From contig NZ_JABWGN010000022.1 of NCBI RefSeq assembly GCF_013363975.1, positions 1-64,000 of the forward strand: DNA of 64,000 nt, written 5' to 3'. The position numbers and the translations under genes were made by a program. Position 1 is the first letter of the stretch; every line of letters starts with the position of its first letter. The notes under the pieces are model-generated. The model had not been told where the DNA came from and searched no databases. It was given only the letters and a program-made list of their open reading frames with translations. Positions 42,178-49,822 of this stretch are shown here, in pieces. This stretch comes from Nonomuraea montanisoli (lineage in GTDB: Bacteria; Actinomycetota; Actinomycetes; Streptosporangiales; Streptosporangiaceae).

Positions 42178-42611
42178 AGGCCCGCCTGGTCGATGGCGCT
42201 CTGGAGGGAGGCGACGTAGCCCTCGCTGGTGTACGTGGCGCCCGAGACAGTGTCGATCCGCGCGCTCTGGGCGGACAGCGTCTCCTGCCGGAGGACGGGC
42301 AGGGCGCGCTCGTTGATCTCGATGTCGCGGTGGTTGGTGTCGGGCGCCTGGAGCACCTCGATGCGGGTGATCTTCTTGTCGGCGACGGTGATGCGCACCT
42401 GCACCGGGCCCCACCGGGTGTCGGCGGCGTCACCGGTGTAGGTCTGCCCGCCGGAGGCGGCGGTGTCGCCGGACGTGCCGGAGCGGCCGGCCGGGGCCTG
42501 GGCGACCGCGGCCGGAGGCGTGCCGGCGCCGGTGATCTGGTGCGGTTTGAACGACAGCAGCAGCACCAGGCCCGCGGCCGTGACGACGATGGCGAGCAAC
42601 GCCCTTCGCAT
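42174..42611 (-). CDS. FMN-binding domain protein (flavinylated extracytoplasmic carrier)
   Basis: A 145-residue protein with an N-terminal membrane anchor (ALLAIVVTAAGLVLLL) and an FMN_bind domain carrying IDTVSGATYTSEGYV. The SGATxT motif is where ApbE links FMN to a Thr. Placed outside the membrane, it would relay electrons. Gene order is ferric-reductase-like, FMN-binding, then apbE, with tight spacing, so all three act together. Confidence 0.88.
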   Translation of the reverse strand: MRRALLAIVVTAAGLVLLLSFKPHQITGAGTPPAAVAQAPAGRSGTSGDTAASGGQTYTGDAADTRWGPVQVRITVADKKITRIEVLQAPDTNHRDIEINERALPVLRQETLSAQSARIDTVSGATYTSEGYVASLQSAIDQAGL

Positions 42612-42640
42612 CGGGACTCCCCCTGAACTCCTGGAACTTC

Positions 42641-44002
42641 CTAGAACGTGAACGACTCGTGGTGGACGCGACGGGCCGGCACCCCGGCGGCGCGTACCGC
42701 GGCGATCGCGGCCCGCGTCATCGCGGGCGGCCCGCACACGTACACGTCGTGGTCCGGCAGGCCGGGCGCCAGGCGGGCGAGCACGGCCGGGTCGAACAGC
42801 GGCTCCGCGTCGTCGCGCGGCCCGGTGGAGAAGAACAGCCGGGCGCCGCGGGCGACCGCGATCCGCTCCAGTTCCTCCCGCAGCACCAGGTCGGCTTCGG
42901 TGCGGGCGCGGTAGAGCAGGGTCACCTCGCCGGGCAGCGTCTCGAACAGCGCCCGCAGCGGCGTGATCCCTACCCCGCCGGCGATCAGCAGCGCCTTGCC
43001 GCTGCGGCGCAGGCGGCCGGTGAGCCCGCCGTACGGGCCCTCGATGACGACGGGGGTGCCGGGCCGCAGCCGGGTGAGGGCGGCGCTGTGGTCGCCCAGC
43101 GCCTTGACCGTGATCCGCAGCGTCCCGCCCGGCGCGGCCGACAGCGAGTACGGGTTGGCCGACCACCACAGGTCCCGGGTGAGGAAGCGCCAGCGGAAGA
43201 ACTGGCCCGGCTCGGCCCGCAACCGGTCCAGGCCCCGCCCGGCGAGGTGGACGGACACCACGTCGGGCCCCTCACGGGTCACCGCGGCGACGCGCGGCCG
43301 GTGCCGCAGCGACAGCCGGACCGGTCCGAGGAACCGGTACCAGACGACCAGCGCCGCCACCCCGAGGTAGAGCGCGTACCAGGCGGCCCGGGCCACCGCG
43401 TCGCCCGTGAACTCGGCCCCGGTGGCGAGCTGGTGCCCGAACGCCAGCCAGGCGACCAGGTAGGTGGAGAAGTGCAGGTGGTACCAGGTCTCGTAGCGCA
43501 GCCGGCGCCGCGCCGCGCGGGCCGAGACGATCCCGGTGCCGACGAGCAGCAGCACGGCGACGGTGGCCTTCAGCATGTCGGGGAAGGTCAGCACCATCGT
43601 GACCGTCTCGTCCACCACGCCGGTCCAGTCGGCCAGCGCGTACCCCCAGACGACCGTCAGGGTGTGCGCGACCGCGAGCCCGACGACGTACCTGCCGCCC
43701 ATGGCGTGCCAGCGGGTGAGCCGGTCGGTGCCGACGCCGTGCTCCAGGGCCGGCACCCTGGCCATGAGGCCGATCAGGACGGCCAGCGCGTACCCCGCGA
43801 GCAGCCCGGTGACGCGGGCGCCGTTGGTGAGCCAGCCGTCGGCGCCCGCCACGTACGGCGTGTCGCGCCACCACAGCGCGACGACGGCCAGCGCGCCCAG
43901 CCCGATGAGGGCGAGCACCGGTCCGGGGCGGGCCACGACGGCGCGCCGGGGCGCCGGGGCCGGCGGCCCGGACACCCGGGCGGGGGCGTAGGCGGTGGTC
44001 AC
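42641..44002 (-). CDS. Ferric-reductase-like transmembrane flavoprotein
   Basis: A 453-residue protein with six predicted membrane helices (residues about 22-240) bearing paired His residues (RWHAMGGRYVVGLAVAHTL, ETWYHLHFSTYLVAW) that would bind two haems. The C-terminal ferredoxin-NADP reductase-type module has FFRWRFLTRDLWWSANPYSL, the pyrophosphate loop LIAGGVGITPLRALFE and VYVCGPPAMTRAA. It would carry electrons from NAD(P)H across the membrane to the FMN protein. GTG at 44002, with AGGAGGATCC upstream, starts it; a longer frame to 44026 lacks a ribosome site. Confidence 0.88.
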   Translation of the reverse strand: MTTAYAPARVSGPPAPAPRRAVVARPGPVLALIGLGALAVVALWWRDTPYVAGADGWLTNGARVTGLLAGYALAVLIGLMARVPALEHGVGTDRLTRWHAMGGRYVVGLAVAHTLTVVWGYALADWTGVVDETVTMVLTFPDMLKATVAVLLLVGTGIVSARAARRRLRYETWYHLHFSTYLVAWLAFGHQLATGAEFTGDAVARAAWYALYLGVAALVVWYRFLGPVRLSLRHRPRVAAVTREGPDVVSVHLAGRGLDRLRAEPGQFFRWRFLTRDLWWSANPYSLSAAPGGTLRITVKALGDHSAALTRLRPGTPVVIEGPYGGLTGRLRRSGKALLIAGGVGITPLRALFETLPGEVTLLYRARTEADLVLREELERIAVARGARLFFSTGPRDDAEPLFDPAVLARLAPGLPDHDVYVCGPPAMTRAAIAAVRAAGVPARRVHHESFTF

Positions 44003-44059
44003 GGATCCTCCTCGCGTCGCTCGCACGCTGCTCGCGTCGGTCCGACCGTGCCAGCCGAA

Positions 44060-44116
44060 CCTCTGAAGCTCCTCTGAAAGACCCCGTGCCAGGACATTTC
44101 AGAGGAGTCTCAGAGG
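44060..44116. promoter_or_regulatory. Two opposed pairs of 11-bp-spaced CCTCTGA half-sites (response-regulator operator)
   Basis: CCTCTGAA occurs at 44060 and 44071 on the plus strand; TCAGAGG occurs at 44099 and 44110, the same site on the other strand. The inner parts form the perfect inverted repeat CTCCTCTGAAA (44069-44079) / TTTCAGAGGAG (44097-44107). Two half-sites 11 bases apart are the standard target of OmpR/PhoB-type dimers. The cluster lies between the ferric-reductase operon and the response-regulator gene, so it should control both. Confidence 0.75.
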
Positions 44117-44148
44117 CGGCACATATGTTGTGGGGCGTGGGGGTGAAG

Positions 44149-44856
44149 ATGACGACGATGACGCGTCCGGACGGCGCGCCGATCCGCGTGCTCGTCGTGG
44201 ACGACGAGCCCGACATCGTCGAGGTTCTGGAAGAGGTGCTGCGCCAGGAGGGGTGGGAGGTCCGCTCGGCCGGTGACGGGCCCTCGGCGGTGCGGGCGGC
44301 GGACGGCTTCCGTCCCGACGCCGTCGTGCTGGACGTGATGCTGCCCGGCTTCGACGGGCTGGAGGTGATGCGCCGCGTCAGGCGGGACGCCCCCGAGGTC
44401 TGCGTGCTGTTCCTGACCGCGCGCGACGCCGTGGAGGACCGGGTGGCGGGCATCACGGCGGGCGGCGACGACTACGTGACCAAGCCGTTCAGCCTGGACG
44501 AGGTGGTGGCGCGGCTGCGCGGGCTGCTGCGCCGCGCCGGGATGGCCCGCGCCGGCAACGGCAGCCGCCTGGTGGTCGGCGACCTGGTGATGGACGAGGA
44601 GGCGCGGGAGGTGACCAGGGGCGGGACCCTGATCGACCTGACGCCGACCGAGTTCGAGCTGCTGCGGCTGCTCATGTGCAACCCGCGCGTGGTGCTCAGC
44701 AAGGCGCGGATCCTCGACGACGTCTGGTCGTACGACTTCGGCGGGCAGGCGCACGTGGTGGAGCTGTACATCAGCTACCTGCGCAAGAAGATCGACGCCG
44801 GCCGCGTCCCGCTCATCCACACCGTGCGCGGCGTCGGCTACGTGCTCAAGCCATGA
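44149..44856 (+). CDS. Two-component response regulator, OmpR/PhoB type
   Basis: A 235-residue regulator. The receiver domain reads IRVLVVDDEPDIVEVLEEVL, phosphorylated Asp in DAVVLDVMLPGFDG, FLTARDAVEDRV, and Lys in YVTKPFSLDEVVARLRG. The winged-helix end reads DLTPTEFELLRLLMCNPRVV and ...HVVELYISYLRKKIDAG, as in PhoB. ATG at 44149 was chosen; longer starts at 44125 or 44086 are possible, the latter overlapping the operator. Its gene is divergent from the ferric-reductase operon and next to its kinase. Confidence 0.93.
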   Translation: MTTMTRPDGAPIRVLVVDDEPDIVEVLEEVLRQEGWEVRSAGDGPSAVRAADGFRPDAVVLDVMLPGFDGLEVMRRVRRDAPEVCVLFLTARDAVEDRVAGITAGGDDYVTKPFSLDEVVARLRGLLRRAGMARAGNGSRLVVGDLVMDEEAREVTRGGTLIDLTPTEFELLRLLMCNPRVVLSKARILDDVWSYDFGGQAHVVELYISYLRKKIDAGRVPLIHTVRGVGYVLKP

Positions 44857-44890
44857 GCGTGACCCCGTCCGGGAAGGCGGAGCGGCGGCC

Positions 44891-46348
44891 GTGAGGAGGC
44901 TGACGCCGCGGACGCTGCGGGCACGGCTGATCGCGGGGCTGCTGGTGCTCCTGGCGCTCGCCTGCGCGGCCGTCGGCGTCGCCACCTCCCTGGCGATGGA
45001 GCACTTCCTGCTCGAACGCGTGGACCAGCAGCTCGTCAGCGCGGGCGGCCGGTTCCCCGCGAGCCTGGAGCACCAGGAGGAGTCCAGGGGCCGGGGTGAC
45101 ACCCGGGGACAGGCGCGCGGCACGCTGGGCGTCCGGCTGCTGAACGGCACGGTCACGGACGCGGCCGTGGTCTCCTCCAGGTACGGGGCCGAGCCGCGCC
45201 TCACGGCGGAGGACCAGGCGGTGCTGCGGGACGTACCGGCCGACGGGGTGCCCCGCACGGTCGACCTCGGGGTGCTGGACGACTACCGGGTCCTCGCGCT
45301 GCCGGGCGCGGACGGAGACGTGCTGATCACCGGGCTGCCGCTGCACGAGGCGGAGGAGACGCTGCACCGGCTGCAACTGTTCGAGGCCATGCTGTTCGCC
45401 GCCGCGCTGGCCGTCACCGGCGTGGCCGGGGCGGTGTGGGTACGGCTCGCGCTGCGCCCGCTCGACCGGGTGACGGCGACCGCGCGCCGGGTGGCCGAGC
45501 TGCCGCTGGCCAGCGGGGAGGTGACGCTCGCCGAACGGGTGCCCGACACCGACCCGCGCACCGAGACGGGCCAGGTGGGCGCGGCCCTGAACCGCATGCT
45601 GGGGCACGTGGCCGACGCCCTGGGCCGCCGCCACGCGGTGGAGCAGCGGCTGCGTGCCTTCGCCGCCGACGCCAGCCACGAGCTGCGCACCCCGCTGGCC
45701 GCCATCCGGGGGCACGCCGAGCTGGCGCTGCGCGTCACCGAGCCCATGCCCGGCCCCGTACGGCATGCCCTGGACCGGATCGACGCCGAGTCGGTGCGGA
45801 TGGGCGAGCTGGTGGAGGACCTGCTGCTGCTCGCCCGCCTGGACGCGGGCCGGCCGCTGGCACGCGGCGAGGTGGACCTGACCCGCCTGGCCATCGAGGC
45901 GACGGGCGACGCCCGAGCCGCCGGACCTGACCACCGGTGGCGGCTGGAGCTGCCCCAGGAGCCTGTCACGGTCACCGGCGACGCGCCCCGCCTCCACCAG
46001 GTCGTGGCGAACCTGCTGGCCAACGCCCGCCTCCACACGCCCGCGGGCACCACCGTGACGGTCGCCGTGCGTCCGCTGCCGGACGGCGCCGAGCTCACCG
46101 TCGCCGACGACGGGCCGGGCATCCCGGCGGAGCTGCGGGAGGAGATCTTCGAGAGGTTCTCCCGGGCGGACAAGGACCGCTCGCGCGCCTCCGGCGGCAC
46201 GGGGCTCGGGCTGGCGATCGTGCGCGCGGTGGTGTCCGCGCACGGGGGGACGGCCGGGGTGGACGGCGAGCCGGGCCGCACGGCCTTCTGGATCCGCCTC
46301 CCCGCCGAGCCGCCCGCGGTGGAGGCGGAGACGGCCCCGCCGTCGTGA
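44891..46348 (+). CDS. Two-component sensor histidine kinase
   Basis: The 485-residue membrane kinase has two membrane helices (about residues 11-35 and 165-190), an extracytoplasmic sensor of about 130 residues, HAMP linker (ALRPLDRVTATARRVAELP), the H-box ADASHELRTPLAAIRGHAEL, N-box VVANLLANARLHTPAG, and G1/G2 boxes (VADDGPGIPAELREEIFERF, GGTGLGLAIVRAVV). It phosphorylates the neighbouring regulator. GTG at 44891 lies 34 bases behind the regulator stop. The signal is probably related to the electron-transfer operon on the other side. Confidence 0.92.
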   Translation: MRRLTPRTLRARLIAGLLVLLALACAAVGVATSLAMEHFLLERVDQQLVSAGGRFPASLEHQEESRGRGDTRGQARGTLGVRLLNGTVTDAAVVSSRYGAEPRLTAEDQAVLRDVPADGVPRTVDLGVLDDYRVLALPGADGDVLITGLPLHEAEETLHRLQLFEAMLFAAALAVTGVAGAVWVRLALRPLDRVTATARRVAELPLASGEVTLAERVPDTDPRTETGQVGAALNRMLGHVADALGRRHAVEQRLRAFAADASHELRTPLAAIRGHAELALRVTEPMPGPVRHALDRIDAESVRMGELVEDLLLLARLDAGRPLARGEVDLTRLAIEATGDARAAGPDHRWRLELPQEPVTVTGDAPRLHQVVANLLANARLHTPAGTTVTVAVRPLPDGAELTVADDGPGIPAELREEIFERFSRADKDRSRASGGTGLGLAIVRAVVSAHGGTAGVDGEPGRTAFWIRLPAEPPAVEAETAPPS

Positions 46349-46401
46349 CCGGCCCCGCCCTCGTGAGCGGGACCCGCGTGCGGTGGGTCGCGGGGCCGGT
46401 C
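46347..46401 (+). terminator. Hairpin after the histidine kinase
   Basis: GACCGGCCCCGC (46347-46358) and GCGGGGCCGGTC (46390-46401) form a perfect 12-base stem around a 31-base loop that can fold further. It starts at the kinase stop codon. It lacks a U tract, usual for actinobacterial terminators. Confidence 0.5.
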
Positions 46402-46417
46402 GTGTGACCATGGAGGT

Positions 46418-47431
46418 ATGGCGGAGACGATGACGGCATGGGTGGTGGCCCGGCCGGGACCCATGGCCGGCGGCCCTCTGGAGCGCGTGCGTCTCCCCGT
46501 TCCCGAGCCCGGCCCCGGCGAGGTGCTGGTCAAGGTCGAGGTGTGCGCCGTCTGCCGCACCGATCTCCACCTGGCGGAGGGCGACCTGACCCCGCGCCGC
46601 CCCCGCACCGTCCCCGGGCACGAGGTCGTGGGCCGGGTCGCGGGCCGCGGCCCCGGCGCGGACCTGCCCGACGGCGCCCGCGTGGGCGTGGCGTGGCTCC
46701 GCTCGACCTGCGGCGTCTGCCGGTACTGCCGCCGCGGCGCCGAGAACCTGTGCCCGTACTCCCGCTACACCGGCTGGGACGCCGACGGCGGCTACGCCGA
46801 GTACCTGACCGCCCCCCAGGACTTCGTCCACCCCCTCCCCGCCGAGCCGCCGGCCGAGAAGCTGGCGCCGCTGCTCTGCGCGGGCATCATCGGCTACCGG
46901 GCGCTGCTCCGCGCCGAGCTGCCGCCGGGCGGGCGCCTCGGCGTGTACGGGTTCGGCGCGTCGGCGCACCTGACCGCCCAGGTGGCCATCGCCCAGGGAG
47001 CGACCGTGCACGTGCTGACCCGCGCCCCGGAGGCCCGGCGGCTGGCGCTCGACCTGGGCGCCGCCTCGGCGGGCGACGCCTACGACGCCCCGCCGGAGCC
47101 GCTGGACGCCGCCATCCTGTTCGCGCCCGTGGGCGACCTGGTGCCGGTGGCGCTGGCCGCCCTGGACCGGGGCGGCACGCTGGCCGTGGCCGGCATCCAC
47201 CTGAGCGACATCCCGTCCCTGAACTACCAGGAGCACCTGTTCCAGGAGCGCACGCTGCGCAGCGTCACCGCCAACACGCGCGCCGACGGCCGCGCCCTGC
47301 TGGAGCACGCCGCCCGCAGCCCGCTGCACGTCACGACCATGCCGTACGGGCTGGACGAGGCCGGTCAGGCCCTCGCCGACCTGGCCGCCGACCGGATCAC
47401 CGGCGCGGCCGTCCTCCACATGGACGCCTGA
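46418..47431 (+). CDS. Zinc-dependent alcohol dehydrogenase
   Basis: A 337-residue MDR enzyme with zinc-binding GHEVVGRVAGRG, the catalytic Cys/His pair (CAVCRTDLHLAEGDL), and structural-zinc cysteines CGVCRYCRRGAENLC, plus the Rossmann loop LGVYGFGASAHL. This zinc-alcohol dehydrogenase group (AdhA-like) is frequently beside universal stress proteins in dormancy regulons. Its neighbours here are DUF1918 and a universal stress protein on the opposite strand, so it may share low-oxygen or stress control. Confidence 0.9.
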   Translation: MAETMTAWVVARPGPMAGGPLERVRLPVPEPGPGEVLVKVEVCAVCRTDLHLAEGDLTPRRPRTVPGHEVVGRVAGRGPGADLPDGARVGVAWLRSTCGVCRYCRRGAENLCPYSRYTGWDADGGYAEYLTAPQDFVHPLPAEPPAEKLAPLLCAGIIGYRALLRAELPPGGRLGVYGFGASAHLTAQVAIAQGATVHVLTRAPEARRLALDLGAASAGDAYDAPPEPLDAAILFAPVGDLVPVALAALDRGGTLAVAGIHLSDIPSLNYQEHLFQERTLRSVTANTRADGRALLEHAARSPLHVTTMPYGLDEAGQALADLAADRITGAAVLHMDA

Positions 47432-47440
47432 CGCCCCGGC

Positions 47441-47650
47441 TCACCTGAACGAGCGGTCACGCTCGCCCTTGGGCACCACGTGGGCGTCCGGGCCGGGGAA
47501 GACGAGCGTCTCGTGCTCGGCGTCCATCCAGCGCACCACGTACGGCGGTGTGCCGTCGAGGTTGCGCAGCTCGACGATGACGCCGATCTTGCGCGGCTCT
47601 CCGCCGTAGGTGTTCTCGACGACCAGCCGGTCGCCCACCGCTGCCTTCAT
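47441..47650 (-). CDS. DUF1918 domain protein
   Basis: The 69-residue protein begins MKAAVGDRLVVENTYGGEPR, then VIVELRNLDGTPPYVVRWMD, ending EHETLVFPGPDAHVVPKG. This matches DUF1918, a small SH3-like domain often encoded with universal stress proteins and alcohol dehydrogenases. Its start codon overlaps the USP stop (ATGA). Function unknown. Confidence 0.88.
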   Translation of the reverse strand: MKAAVGDRLVVENTYGGEPRKIGVIVELRNLDGTPPYVVRWMDAEHETLVFPGPDAHVVPKGERDRSFR

Positions 47651-48522
47651 GGTGTCCTCCTTGGAGCCGGGACGACCGCCACCGGACAGGACGCGTGCTC
47701 GGCCATCGCCGGCACGACCGCGCCCAGGTGCGCCGGGTGCCGGCTGCGCGCGCTGCCCAGGACGAGCAGCGTCGCGCCGTCCGACGCGGCGTGCAGCGCC
47801 TCCCTCGGCGCGGCGACGACGGTCCGGCGCTCGACGGTGACCTCGGGATGGCGGGCGGTCCACGGCTCCAGCCGCTCGTCCATGCCCTTGCGCGCGGCGG
47901 CGGCCAGTCCCTCGACGTCGGGCTCGGGCGCCATGCTGACGCCCCAGGCCATCGGCAGCGGGTGCACGGCGTGCACCACCACCAGGCGGAGCTGCCGCAG
48001 CGCCGCCTCGGCCAGGGCGAACTCCAACGCCTCGTCCGGCGTGCCCTCGCTCAGCCCGAGCACCACGGGCCCGGGATCGGCCGGGGCCGGGATCGGGCCG
48101 GGCCCGCGCACGACGATCACCGGGGCGTGCGCGTGCGCGGCGACGTAGGCGGTGACGGAGCCCACGACCGATCTGGCCAGCGCGCCGAGCCCGCGGCAGC
48201 CGAGCACCACCATGTCCGCCTCGGCCGACAGCTCGACCAGCCGCTCGGCGGGCGACCCCTCGTACAGGTCGGTGGCGACGTCGCCGATCGTGCTGGAGGA
48301 GCGGGCGCACTCCGCGCCGTGGTACAGGACGTGCTCCGCGGCCTTGCGCAGGTGTTCCTTGGCCTCCTCGGGGGCCTCGCCGTACGGCCAGCGCCACGCG
48401 TGGGCGACCGTCAGCGGCAGCTTGCGCAGCTCGCATTCGTCCATGGCCCAGTCGAGGGCCTGCATCGAGAAGTCCGAGCCGTCGTACCCGACGACGATCC
48501 CGTACGCTCCGGTCATGGTCAT
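47647..48522 (-). CDS. Universal stress protein (tandem USP domains)
   Basis: The 291-residue protein has two USP domains. The first has VVGYDGSDFSMQALDWAMDE and the ATP motif GCRGLGALARSVVGSVTAYV, the second the related LGLSEGTPDEALEFAL and LGSARSRHPAHLGAVVPAMA, partly degraded. Such proteins bind ATP and support survival in hypoxia or stationary phase. ATG at 48522 was chosen with GGTGAG nearby; 48516 and 48531 are alternatives. It is upstream of DUF1918 in a coupled pair. Confidence 0.9.
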   Translation of the reverse strand: MTMTGAYGIVVGYDGSDFSMQALDWAMDECELRKLPLTVAHAWRWPYGEAPEEAKEHLRKAAEHVLYHGAECARSSSTIGDVATDLYEGSPAERLVELSAEADMVVLGCRGLGALARSVVGSVTAYVAAHAHAPVIVVRGPGPIPAPADPGPVVLGLSEGTPDEALEFALAEAALRQLRLVVVHAVHPLPMAWGVSMAPEPDVEGLAAAARKGMDERLEPWTARHPEVTVERRTVVAAPREALHAASDGATLLVLGSARSRHPAHLGAVVPAMAEHASCPVAVVPAPRRTP

Positions 48523-48615
48523 GGCTCTCACCCCGCTCCATCGTCAGGGCGGCGCCCCGGGCGCCGTCAGAGCGGAACGACCCGCGTCGGCGGGACCAAA
48601 GACCTGGGACGGGAC

Positions 48616-49710
48616 TCACGAGACCGTGGCCTCGGCCAGCAGGCGGGCGAACTCCTGAGGCGTCTCGGCCGCCGCCCACAGCACCCGCTGGCGCGCGGCG
48701 CCCGTGCCCCGTTCGCGGGCGCGCCGGAGCAGGCCCTCGATCAGGTCGGCGTCCGGGATGCGGTCCAGCAGCGTCTCCAGCATCCGCTCGTGGTTCACCA
48801 CCCGGCCCGTGTACGGGTGGCGGGTGGGGGCCGCCAGGCCGTGGTGGGCGGCCGCGTTCAGCGCGGCGGCGATCCGCACGTCGCCGATGCGCCTGATCGG
48901 CACATCGGCCCGCAGCTCGGCGACGGCCAGCCCCACGATGGCCCGCGCCAGGCTGGTGACCAGGACGGTGTCGTCCACGGACAGGCAGGCGTCCATGATG
49001 CGCAGTTCGATCGTCGGGTAGCGGCACGACAGCCGGGCGTGGAAGTACACGCCGCGCTCGTCGATCGCGTGCCCCCGGCGGATCAGCCTGCTCACGGCGG
49101 CGTCGTAGTCGCCGGCCGTCCGCCAGGCCCGGGGGGCCATGGCCGAGGGCCAGCGGGCCCAGCGCCGGTACCGCTTGCTCTGCCACCCGGTGTCGCGGCC
49201 GTTGGCGATCGGCGAGTTGGCGCTGACGGCGAGCAGCGTGGCCAGCCACGGCCGCACCCGGGTGAGCACCTGGACGCCCAGCTCGCGTGAGGGCATGCCG
49301 ACGTGGACATGGCAGCCGCAGGTGCCGGTGCAGGCCAGCAGCGCGCCGAAGCGCCTGGCCAGCTCCCGGTAGCGGGGGTCGGGGGTCACGGCGTACGCGC
49401 CGGGCATGCGGCCCGGGGCGGCGCCGGAGGCGACGAGGTGGCAGCCGTTCTCGGCCGCGGCCCGGGCGGCGCGGCGGCGGAGCGTCCGGAGCTGGCCGCC
49501 CGCCTCCTCCGGGCATCCGCACACGCAGGTGACGGTCTCCAGTTGGTAGCGCATGGCCTCGGGTTTGACGTGGTCGTCGTCCAGGAGGTCGATGAGCCGG
49601 GGCGCGAGCAGCGCCAGTTCGCCGTCGGCGCGGTTCATGAGGAGGAACTCCTCCTCCACGCCCACGGTGAGCGTCCGGTCCGCGGCCCGGACCGCCGCGG
49701 TGGTGACCAT
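48616..49710 (-). CDS. Carboxylate-amine ligase of the GCS2 (glutamate-cysteine ligase type 2) family
   Basis: A 364-residue protein with VGVEEEFLLMNRADGE (substrate/metal-binding Glu residues), ETVTCVCGCPEEAGG, CHVHVGMPSRELGV and TIELRIMDACLSVDDTV. GCS2 enzymes join glutamate to cysteine or an amine with ATP. Actinobacterial cells use mycothiol rather than glutathione, so another amine may be the partner; an ergothioneine-type role (EgtA) is possible but no other egt genes are here. It lies between the decarboxylase and USP genes on the same strand. Confidence 0.85.
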   Translation of the reverse strand: MVTTAAVRAADRTLTVGVEEEFLLMNRADGELALLAPRLIDLLDDDHVKPEAMRYQLETVTCVCGCPEEAGGQLRTLRRRAARAAAENGCHLVASGAAPGRMPGAYAVTPDPRYRELARRFGALLACTGTCGCHVHVGMPSRELGVQVLTRVRPWLATLLAVSANSPIANGRDTGWQSKRYRRWARWPSAMAPRAWRTAGDYDAAVSRLIRRGHAIDERGVYFHARLSCRYPTIELRIMDACLSVDDTVLVTSLARAIVGLAVAELRADVPIRRIGDVRIAAALNAAAHHGLAAPTRHPYTGRVVNHERMLETLLDRIPDADLIEGLLRRARERGTGAARQRVLWAAAETPQEFARLLAEATVS

Positions 49711-49822
49711 GGCGTCACCTCCTCGCCCGTCACGCCGGTTGCGCCGGAGGGGGAGTCCGTGTGGGGTAACTACCCTCTCCGGCGGCTTCTCACGCGGCGT
49801 CCTCCCAGGTCGACATCGGGTT

